Assembly: GCA_016214855.1 (NCBI GenBank)
Contig: JACRMT010000012.1
Location: 223,885 to 287,884 of the forward strand
Length of the DNA stretch: 64,000 nucleotides
Source of the DNA: Nitrospirota bacterium
GTDB taxonomy: Bacteria; Nitrospirota; Thermodesulfovibrionia; Thermodesulfovibrionales; UBA6898
Direction of reading: 5' to 3'
Below are positions 1 through 5,604 of this stretch, in pieces (the first letter of the stretch is position 1; each line of letters begins with the position of its first letter). Below the pieces are notes generated by a model that was given only the letters and a program-made list of their open reading frames with translations, did no database searches and was not told the DNA's origin. The translations under genes were made by a program, and so were the position numbers.

Positions 1-2
1 GT

Positions 3-209
3 GGCGCCCAGTACAACTTCTTCATCCATTCCCTGCCGCACGGTCAGGCATTTAGCGACAGCCTCCCTTCGTTTCACTGGCATATTGAGATATGTCCCCG
101 CACAAGTATCCCGACCGGTTTTGAGCTGGGCTCAGGACTCTTTGTGAATACCCTCTGTCCGGAAGATGCAGCCGAACGGCTCAGAAACGCAGATTTGGAA
201 AATAGATAG
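3..209 (+). CDS. galT: galactose-1-phosphate uridylyltransferase-like, C-terminal end (partial)
   Basis: The window opens inside this gene; 68 codons remain before the TAG stop. The peptide contains HSLPHGQ, then FHWHIEICPR, then GFELGSGLFVNT and CPEDAAERLR. These match the C-terminal part of GalT-type HIT-fold uridylyltransferases, in which His residues of this region bind metal and the end packs against the nucleotide site. Family knowledge assigns transfer of UMP between UDP-glucose and galactose-1-phosphate, although many anaerobe homologues act on other sugar-1-phosphates. Only the end is visible, so catalytic residues cannot be checked. A deletion-scarred region begins six bases downstream. 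Confidence 0.8.
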   Translation, partial: GAQYNFFIHSLPHGQAFSDSLPSFHWHIEICPRTSIPTGFELGSGLFVNTLCPEDAAERLRNADLENR

Positions 210-214
210 GGCGC

Positions 215-358
215 TTACGGTTTGTTACTGTTACCCTTTAGAACGCCTGCAATAAAGTCCTCTGCATATGAAGACAGCGTTTTCCCCCTTCTTGAAACCA
301 CGGTAAGATAGTCAGTCCCGAAATATTCAGTTAAGGGCAGAAACTTGATTTTCCTGCC
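215..358 (-). pseudogene. remnant of a LysR-family regulator (C-terminal 47 residues)
   Basis: Reading the minus strand from 358 gives an open stretch of 47 codons ending in TAA at 215-217. It contains FLPLTEYFGTDY, LTVVSRRGK and YAEDFIAGVLK, which look like the last part of the effector-binding domain of a CysB/LysR-type regulator. An in-frame stop lies immediately upstream (359-361), there is no start codon, and the DNA-binding domain is absent. The remnant points toward the end of galT and abuts a thioesterase that lacks its own N-terminus, so one deletion probably removed the 5' parts of both divergent genes. Assignment rests on pattern recognition over a short peptide. Confidence 0.55.
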
Positions 359-380
359 TTAATCAGAAGAGTTTCAGCTT

Positions 381-704
381 ATGCCGAAGGTCTTTGCAAC
401 CGGCTTTATGGTCGGGCTTTTCGAATGGGCCTGTATCAGGGCGATCAAACCGTATATGGACTATCCGCATGAGCAGACCGTTGGAATCCATGTCAATTTC
501 AGCCATATCGCAGCCACTCCTTCAGGGCTGTCCATCACGGTCAGGGGAAGATTGGATAAGGTTGAAGGCCGCAAGTTGTCCTTCAGTCTCGAAGCCCATG
601 ATGGGATCGAAAAAATATCCGAAGGGACCCATGACAGGTTTATTATTCATACCGAGAAATTCAACAGGAAGGTCCAGGAGAAAAAGCACCAGGACCGAGG
701 TTAG
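381..704 (+). pseudogene. FlK-like hot-dog thioesterase, 5'-truncated
   Basis: The 107 residues contain VFATGFMVGLFEWAC, the pattern HEQTVGIHVNFSHIAATPSG and LEAHDGIEKISEGTHDRF, which are hallmarks of FlK-like acyl-CoA thioesterases (fluoroacetyl-CoA thioesterase family, single hot-dog domain). Family members are normally about 130-140 residues and begin roughly 25-30 residues before the PxVFAT segment. Here the ATG falls directly at MPKVFAT and an in-frame TAA lies seven codons upstream, so the first strand of the fold is missing. The upstream DNA is a LysR remnant on the other strand, consistent with a deletion between two divergent genes. The His-bearing segments remain, but folding without the first strand is doubtful; it may be a decaying gene. 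Confidence 0.6.
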
Positions 705-737
705 GGGCTGGGCTCCTCCAGCTAATATTTCTGAAGA

Positions 738-1505
738 TTATTCTTTAAGATTGGACCTGCGCCAGAAATCGGCAGCAACAGAAATCTCGTACTGTTCTAT
801 GGCATTGTTGAAGAATTCGTATATCTCGTCAATGGATGTTTTAACGCTTACCGTGGCCAGACCTTCATCTTCCACATCCAGAGGTATCTTCCCGGTCATA
901 ACAGCTTTGTAATATTCAGGATCGTTGTTAGTGCCGAGATTTTCCACTATATCCAATGCTTCTGTTATCGAAAAACCATAATCACGAATCAAAATCATCA
1001 GATCAAAGAGATCCCTTGATCTGGCCCTATTGGCCAGGACAAGAGTTTTTGCAGTCTTGAGACCTTCAAGCCCAAGAATGGGAAAGGAGACCTTGCTGGA
1101 TACAATAGAGAGTGTCCGCTGGTAGAAATTTCTCAGCTCCTTATTATGGCCATAGGCAAAGAAGGTAATTTTGACGTTATCGATTGTATAATCGCGGGCA
1201 AAACTGAGCAGATTTTCGCCCGTATTGATTTTGAAAACGCTTATTTGTGATGGGTCAGTAATCAAATTGACGCTATGCCCCTGTTCCTTTAGCTTTGCAA
1301 CCAGATTATCTACCTTCTGTGTTGGCAAATGTTCTGAAAATACTGCAAAATCAAGGTCATTACTTACCCTGTGGCCGATCTGCAAAGAAAGGGCAGTGCC
1401 GCCTATAAGGGTAAACGCCGCGGCATCGGGGAGTGCTGCTATCACACTGAATACCTTGCGCGTGGCAGGATTCAGGTGTGACAGCTTAAGTTTTGAATTC
1501 CCCAC
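738..1505 (-). CDS. AbiEii/AbiGii-type nucleotidyltransferase toxin
   Basis: A 255-residue protein of the AbiEii (DUF1814) family. The N-terminal third has the nucleotidyltransferase signature, LIGGTALSLQIGHRVSNDLDF, with the GG-T helix turn and paired acidic residues, followed by the helical region containing ARSRDLFDLMILIRD typical of the family (K/R...D..D). Known AbiEii proteins transfer nucleotides, for example GMP or pyrimidines to tRNA, and act as type IV toxins in abortive infection against phage. Its start overlaps the end of the upstream winged-helix gene by 20 bp, so the two are translationally coupled. Family assignment is secure; anti-phage activity is inference. Confidence 0.85.
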   Translation of the reverse strand: MGNSKLKLSHLNPATRKVFSVIAALPDAAAFTLIGGTALSLQIGHRVSNDLDFAVFSEHLPTQKVDNLVAKLKEQGHSVNLITDPSQISVFKINTGENLLSFARDYTIDNVKITFFAYGHNKELRNFYQRTLSIVSSKVSFPILGLEGLKTAKTLVLANRARSRDLFDLMILIRDYGFSITEALDIVENLGTNNDPEYYKAVMTGKIPLDVEDEGLATVSVKTSIDEIYEFFNNAIEQYEISVAADFWRRSNLKE

Positions 1506-2136
1506 TTGCTATCTCTTTTCCAATACGGATACGTTTTAAGGTCTGCTCTGCAGCAGTACGGATATCAGGGTCCTTAATGCCGGCTGCAACTGCGGAAATC
1601 TTATCAAGACCATACTGTACACAGATACTCATGACATCGTGAAATCGATTCTTCCGTAGTACACCAGAAATCAAAGTGTCGTCGCTCATATTGCTGTTTG
1701 CCCAGTTATAAGGAAAGCTTAAATGGTCAACGGCTTGCGCGCCCGGGAAGGCTTTGACAGGTGTATATTCATAATACTTGCGGTTTTCGGCCAAGCCCGC
1801 ACTCCCCTTAGCTGACTGTTTTAGATCTATTCCGTGGGGTTCTGCTTTATCAAGAAACTTTAAGCGGTATCTTGTTGGCTTATGAGAAGAGCCGCGTTGA
1901 AGAATTTCCACAAGCCCTTTAGATTCGAGAGTTTTTATCGCATGGCGAAGGGTTACCGTCGTGAGCCTGGCATTCGCAGACAAGCTCGCTGAATCATATT
2001 CGAAAGAATCCCCGTCAGATTTAGAAAATTTCAAAAATAATTGATTGAGCACGGCTTGATTATGCACCGTTAGTGTCGGGAGAATATCTCCTGCCATTAG
2101 AGAGTAGAGCTGACCTATATCCGCGGCTGACTTCAT
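1486..2136 (-). CDS. winged-helix antitoxin/regulator partner of AbiEii
   Basis: 216 residues. Residues about 20-90 look like a winged helix: an N-terminal helix, SLSANARLTTVTLRHAIKTL as a recognition-like segment, then the wing KGLVEILQRGSSHKPTRYRLKF. The second half carries SGVLRKNRFHDVMSICVQYGLDKI and a helical end, reminiscent of the part of AbiEi proteins that contacts DNA or the toxin. It is upstream of and overlaps the AbiEii toxin, the order expected for an antitoxin. It is not a textbook AbiEi by eye. Upstream is a sigma-70-like TTGAAA-17-TAATTC sequence ending about 20 bases before the start, partly covered by a TTTAC...GTAAA inverted repeat, suggesting autoregulation. Function as antitoxin is inferred from position. 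Confidence 0.65.
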   Translation of the reverse strand: MKSAADIGQLYSLMAGDILPTLTVHNQAVLNQLFLKFSKSDGDSFEYDSASLSANARLTTVTLRHAIKTLESKGLVEILQRGSSHKPTRYRLKFLDKAEPHGIDLKQSAKGSAGLAENRKYYEYTPVKAFPGAQAVDHLSFPYNWANSNMSDDTLISGVLRKNRFHDVMSICVQYGLDKISAVAAGIKDPDIRTAAEQTLKRIRIGKEIASGEFKT

Positions 2137-2220
2137 GTTAATAGTTTACATGAATTATTTTAGGTAAATCAAGATTTCAACTCATTGGCTCGCCCGAGGC
2201 TTACTGAATAAACAATATAA

Positions 2221-2246
2221 TGGCGGGAGCGTGTGGGAATCGAACC
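2221..2246. repeat. direct repeat of tRNA-Sec 3' end (candidate att site)
   Basis: These 26 bases are identical to 5360-5385, the 3' end of the tRNA-Sec gene including CCA, the acceptor strand and part of the T arm. The match stops abruptly on both sides (2220 versus 5359 and 2247 versus 5386 differ). No tRNA can form here because the remainder is absent. A duplicated tRNA 3' end in the same orientation is the usual scar of site-specific integration, and it defines the far edge of the 2247-5359 islet. Confidence 0.85.
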
Positions 2247-2304
2247 ATACTACTGCACCTGTAACTACTTGATATTGAACACTATTTTAGATATCAAAAA
2301 CGCC

Positions 2305-2326
2305 CTGTTCACGGTCTGTTCACGGT
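2305..2326. repeat. 11-bp tandem duplication beside the att copy
   Basis: The unit CTGTTCACGGT occurs twice in immediate succession, about 60 bases inside the islet edge. It lies in a stretch with no gene (2247-2373). Short tandem repeats beside att sites can be recombinase arm-binding sites, but this is only a possibility here. Confidence 0.5.
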
Positions 2327-2373
2327 CCTGCTAAACGATCTATGAGGATATTTAGAGTAAGGCGCGAATAAAA

Positions 2374-3018
2374 TTAGTTAGCAGGATAAGTGCTCTTGAG
2401 TTGCAAGGCTCTCTCAATGATATCAAAACGAACTTTTCCACGGAAAGGAAGATTAATAAAATTATTTTCTATCCTTTCGTGGTCTACATCAGATTGAGAA
2501 AGAAAAGACACATCCTCATCTTCAATTACCACATCATCTTGGAATAATGGGGTTTTATTCGACGTATAAGTCGTCAAATGAAACTTGCGGCATAACAATG
2601 TCAAATCCTCAATTTTTAAAAAATCAAAAACTCGGCGAGCGAATTCTTTATTTTGTCCTTTATAGATCGTTATATGAGGATTAAACCCGTATTGGCTAAT
2701 TGGATAATCCGGCTTCCACCATAACTTTCTCAGCCCTTCACTCACAACCTTAACATAAACTATATATTCGCCATGATTGTTAAAGATTCCGACATTACCA
2801 ATAAAGAGAGGAGCATATTGTTGCAATAATAATTCGTATCTATCAAGGTCGCCAGGTTTTATTTTATGTGAATAAGGACCACGAACAGTGATATGAATAT
2901 TGCTACTACTTTTCTTCTCATTGAAAGCGTTTCTCAATCCATTAAGGATAGCGTTTACATCGATATCCAACAACTCCAAAAAAACAAATCGATTAATAAA
3001 TGATTTTGATGAATTCAT
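2374..3018 (-). CDS. 2H phosphoesterase superfamily protein
   Basis: 214 residues with two H-x-T motifs, HITVRGP near residue 43 and NPHITIYKG near residue 132, each followed by a hydrophobic strand. This duplicated arrangement defines the 2H fold (LigT, cyclic phosphodiesterase, AKAP7-like), whose two His-Thr pairs hydrolyse or form 2',5' or 2',3'-cyclic phosphate bonds in RNA or nucleotides. The C-terminal 60 residues (acidic, then LPFRGKVRFDIIERALQL) are extra to a minimal 2H domain. Its ATG overlaps the stop of the upstream nucleotidyltransferase by 4 bp. The gene is A+T-rich. Substrate unknown: RNA ends or a nucleotide made by the partner are both possible. Confidence 0.8.
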   Translation of the reverse strand: MNSSKSFINRFVFLELLDIDVNAILNGLRNAFNEKKSSSNIHITVRGPYSHKIKPGDLDRYELLLQQYAPLFIGNVGIFNNHGEYIVYVKVVSEGLRKLWWKPDYPISQYGFNPHITIYKGQNKEFARRVFDFLKIEDLTLLCRKFHLTTYTSNKTPLFQDDVVIEDEDVSFLSQSDVDHERIENNFINLPFRGKVRFDIIERALQLKSTYPAN

Positions 3019-3980
3019 ATAACCAAATATTTTCTTAGATCCGCTTCTATTTTATTATGGCAAAGAACAGTATAAATAAAACCTGACACTTGTCGAGCCG
3101 CCTTAGCACACTCATCATCAAAAGATGGCGTATGAATTAATTTCTTGTCTTCCTTCCAACATAAGAATGTTTCGTAATTATTCAAAAAAGCCCTATACTC
3201 AATTTCTAAAGTAGAATCATCCAACATATCAAGACCAATAGCAAAACGCTCATGCGGTGAATACTTTGTCAATTGTAGGATATCACTAGCGTCAGACACA
3301 GGTTTAGCAATTACCGGCAGCACTGTGCCAAACACAGTGAGCATGCGACTAAATTTCAAATTAATATTTTTTTTGCGCCAATGCCGACGTGGGTCATCGC
3401 GTATCAATTCATAATTAAGGCAAAGTGTCCGCCAAAATCGCAATAAATCATTAAGAAAAAAAAGTGGACGAAATGAGCGTTTCCCTCGCTTGTCTCTAAA
3501 ATAATGTTCAACAATAGCCTTCAAATATCTTTCATAGAGTGCCATTTGGTAGACAGGCCGACTTTCCAAAATCATTAGCATGCGAGCGGTGAAAAGATTT
3601 TCACTGTCATCCCAAGGTTCCCCCAAGACATCCAACATTTTTTCGAGAGAATAAACCTTTAAATATCGGCCATCGTTACTGATTTCTTCGTAGCCAAGAC
3701 TTTCGTTTATGCCAATAATAGCAGAGAGCATTTTTAGCTCTTCCAATTTTGAACAGTGATTTTCCGATAAGACAAAAACATCTAAATCAGAAAGCGAACA
3801 CACCTCACCTCGACCAATAGAACCCGCACAATATACAGATAAATTCTTAGATCGAGATATTTTTCTGAACTCATCCTCTAACTTTGCTAAACGAGTTGAT
3901 GATTCTGTCTTTCGTTTGGCTAAAGCTGAGTGTTTTCCAAGAATGCCGAAATAGGTGCCTTTCCTAACTGAATCCACCAT
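3015..3980 (-). CDS. GlnD/DUF294-like nucleotidyltransferase, partner of the 2H protein
   Basis: 321 residues. After a helical N-terminus, the segment YCAGSIGRGEVCSLSDLDVF (about residues 50-69) is a pol-beta-type nucleotidyltransferase core: G-S-x-G-R followed by D-x-D. The remainder is helical, including RPLFFLNDLLRFWRTLCLNYE and a charged RRHWRKKNINLKFSR segment, which could bind RNA or a nucleotide. It resembles the large uncharacterised class of GSxGR nucleotidyltransferases rather than MNT/HEPN or CBASS synthases. The stop overlaps the start of the 2H phosphoesterase gene by 4 bp, so the pair is co-translated: one enzyme that adds a nucleotide, one that may remove or process one. No function is established. 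Confidence 0.75.
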   Translation of the reverse strand: MVDSVRKGTYFGILGKHSALAKRKTESSTRLAKLEDEFRKISRSKNLSVYCAGSIGRGEVCSLSDLDVFVLSENHCSKLEELKMLSAIIGINESLGYEEISNDGRYLKVYSLEKMLDVLGEPWDDSENLFTARMLMILESRPVYQMALYERYLKAIVEHYFRDKRGKRSFRPLFFLNDLLRFWRTLCLNYELIRDDPRRHWRKKNINLKFSRMLTVFGTVLPVIAKPVSDASDILQLTKYSPHERFAIGLDMLDDSTLEIEYRAFLNNYETFLCWKEDKKLIHTPSFDDECAKAARQVSGFIYTVLCHNKIEADLRKYLVI

Positions 3981-4104
3981 TGCCCCCCTTTTTGGGAATC
4001 AAATTATTTCAACAGCTGTTTTTCTTTTTTTGCTTATGGGTTTTGATTGATGATTTCAGAAGGCGTGCCTTTCAGCCTTAGACTTGATGATCCATTCACG
4101 GACA

Positions 4105-4443
4105 TTAGGCCTTCTTTTCATAAAGGACCATCCCGTTCTTTTGGATATTGTTGATGAATGGATCAAAATACTTTTCCCGCTTCTTGATCTCTTCAGGCGT
4201 CTTGACGATTATATCCATCGGAAGTTTTCTCGGTTCAAGAAGTGCGCTTACATACGCATACCTCTTAACTCCTTTTTCCTTTGTCTTTGCAACGACGAAA
4301 AGATCAAGATCACTGTCTTTGGTAAATGTGCCGGTGCTGTATGAACCGAACAGGACGATTTTGATTACGTCGATATTCCCGACGAGCCTTTTAACAACAT
4401 CGTCCAATAAGGTCTTTGTTTCTCTGGTCAATGATCTCTTCAT
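4105..4443 (-). CDS. MNT-type minimal nucleotidyltransferase
   Basis: 112 residues. VLFGSYSTGTFTKDSDLDLF carries the GS-x10-D-x-D core of minimal nucleotidyltransferases, the antitoxin component of HEPN/MNT modules, which AMPylate the HEPN toxin. The segment KLPMDIIVKTPEEIKKR supplies the third acidic residue. No HEPN gene adjoins it: the neighbour upstream on the same strand is the DUF4926-like gene at 4455, so this copy is orphaned or serves another partner. Confidence 0.8.
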   Translation of the reverse strand: MKRSLTRETKTLLDDVVKRLVGNIDVIKIVLFGSYSTGTFTKDSDLDLFVVAKTKEKGVKRYAYVSALLEPRKLPMDIIVKTPEEIKKREKYFDPFINNIQKNGMVLYEKKA

Positions 4444-4454
4444 GAAATTGTCAA

Positions 4455-4691
4455 TTATGCTGCCTGCCGATCTACTTCCCTCACATGCAGTATTTCTGTG
4501 CTACTCATAAGTCTGACATCGTTTAAGTTCAGTGGCAAGACTGCAATTGTCCTTCCATCGGCTGTCACAAATTCAACCTCATAGGCACTATCATCAGCAT
4601 AACAATGCACCACGACGCCGATATCGCCCTCGACTAATCCATGCTTTGCGATATCACGTGTCAGAACAACTGTGTCCAGTTCCTTGATCAT
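4455..4691 (-). CDS. DUF4926-like small protein
   Basis: 78 residues with the pattern LDTVVLTRDIAKHGLVEGDIGVVVH, then YEVEFVTADGRT and LPLNLNDVR. This is the beta-rich DUF4926 family: a small SH3-like barrel often found beside toxin-antitoxin genes. The role is unknown. It sits 11 bp upstream of the MNT gene at 4443 and 50 bp downstream of the second MNT gene, within the same minus-strand run. Confidence 0.75.
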   Translation of the reverse strand: MIKELDTVVLTRDIAKHGLVEGDIGVVVHCYADDSAYEVEFVTADGRTIAVLPLNLNDVRLMSSTEILHVREVDRQAA

Positions 4692-4741
4692 GTTATGCCT
4701 CCCTGTCTACACCGCATAAGCAATCACAAATCAGAACGTGT

Positions 4742-5068
4742 TTAAGCTGCAATTTTTGAGTTTTCAAGCACCTCAGCAAGAAACGAATCCTTCTCTTTTG
4801 ATCCCATTTCCTGAGGCGTATAACCTTTTGCCTGAATAGGCTGCATTATTCTTGCCGAGGCGATCCCGAGTATCTCAAGCCTTTCCCTGATATTCATTTT
4901 CTCAAAGTCCTTTGATACCACGATGAGGTCAATATCGCTGTCTTCCCTCGGATGCCCCTTTGCGTAAGAGCCGAATAATATCACTCGCTCAACTTCCATA
5001 CCCAGGTCTGCGAGTTTTGAAGTATATTGTTTTATTATCTCTTCAATCTCTTGTCCTGTCTTAACCAA
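4742..5068 (-). CDS. MNT-type nucleotidyltransferase, partner of the decayed HEPN gene
   Basis: 108 residues with VILFGSYAKGHPREDSDIDLIVV, the GS...D-x-D nucleotidyltransferase core, and GYTPQEMG, a C-terminal motif common in MNT antitoxins (YTP-E). It overlaps the 3' end of the HEPN-like reading frame by 34 bp, the standard order for HEPN-MNT modules. The antitoxin frame is intact while its HEPN partner is deleted, so the module probably no longer makes a toxin. Confidence 0.8.
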   Translation of the reverse strand: MVKTGQEIEEIIKQYTSKLADLGMEVERVILFGSYAKGHPREDSDIDLIVVSKDFEKMNIRERLEILGIASARIMQPIQAKGYTPQEMGSKEKDSFLAEVLENSKIAA

Positions 5069-5287
5069 TTCAGGGCCTCCTTTGTCTTGTCAAAATATTG
5101 CTTTGCAATATCCTTTGGGTAAGCAGAAATTACCTTCGACAGCTCCTCAGGATATCTCGTTACAATGCTTGAACTGTTGACTTTGCCGATAAAATCAAGA
5201 AGGCTTTCCGGGAATTTTAAACAGATGCTCCGCAGTAACAAGATCGTATTCAGATGCGGACAGCCAGTTTTCGGTCTCTTTCCTCAT
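5035..5287 (-). pseudogene. HEPN-domain toxin with internal deletion
   Basis: Two pieces of one HEPN protein survive in different frames. From the ATG at 5287 the first frame gives METENWL-like RKETENWLSASEYDLVTAEH, a typical HEPN first helix, and stops near 5195. A second frame, open from 5241, gives FPESLLDFIGKVNSSSIVTR followed by YPEELSKVISAYPKDIAKQY, the typical HEPN end. The middle, around 40-50 residues in intact relatives including the helix with the conserved His/Glu region, is missing. The deletion also shifts the frame, so no complete toxin can be made. The companion MNT gene overlaps its end. Confidence 0.7.
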
Positions 5288-5359
5288 GATGCTAAGTATA
5301 ATACAAAAGCCAACTTATTCAAATGAAGTAATTAAATATGGAGTCCTAACGGAGTTTTC

Positions 5360-5457
5360 TGGCGGGAGCGTGTGGGAATCGAACCCACCCTGCCCGCTTT
5401 TGGCAGGCAACACTGGATTTGAAGTCCAGGAGGGACACCAGAACCCTATGCACTCCC
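5360..5457 (-). tRNA. selC: tRNA-Sec (anticodon UCA)
   Basis: The minus strand forms a selenocysteine tRNA. The anticodon arm is CTGGA-CTTCAAA-TCCAG with anticodon TCA. The long variable arm is built from GCCTGC/GCGGGC-type pairing with a CAAAAG loop, and the T arm is GTGGG-TTCGATT-CCCAC. The acceptor strand GGGAGTGC pairs with ACGCTCCC (8 positions, one mismatch at the inner end, one G-U). The G discriminator and CCA are encoded. Together these indicate that the organism decodes UGA as selenocysteine. A plausible promoter (TTGCTT, 17 bases, TTAATA) precedes it. Its 3' end is the integration target of the adjacent islet. Confidence 0.93.
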
Positions 5458-5519
5458 GTGCTTGATATTAAAGGATTTTTCCGGGATAAAGCAACCCTGT
5501 TTTTATCGGGCTAAATAGC

Positions 5520-5549
5520 TTGTCACTGAATTTTCAGATAAGGTATACT
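5520..5549 (+). promoter_or_regulatory. sigma-70-type promoter for smc
   Basis: TTGTCA (5520-5525), an 18-base spacer and TATACT (5544-5549), about 55 bases before the smc ATG. It diverges from the tRNA-Sec gene. Identified by consensus match only. Confidence 0.55.
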
Positions 5550-5604
5550 AACAGGCCTAAAGACAGTGATTTGCATTCATTTCTATTACTAATAATACAA
5601 ACAC

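Larger units (their letters stand above)
2247..5359. mobile_element. selC-associated genomic islet
   Basis: A segment bounded by the intact tRNA-Sec gene and a perfect 26-bp copy of its 3' end. It lies on the 3' side of the tRNA, as tRNA-targeted integrative elements do. Cargo on the minus strand, in order from the tRNA, is a decayed HEPN gene with its MNT partner, a DUF4926-like protein, a second MNT protein, then an NTase and 2H-phosphoesterase pair. The stretch around 2374-3980 is visibly richer in A and T than the flanking smc region. No integrase gene was found, so the islet is probably immobile now or was mobilised in trans. Confidence 0.65.

Noticed and set aside
2247..5359. Prophage or integrase gene in the selC islet
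   Set aside because: No recombinase, phage structural or replication gene was found; only att duplication and cargo genes support integration.
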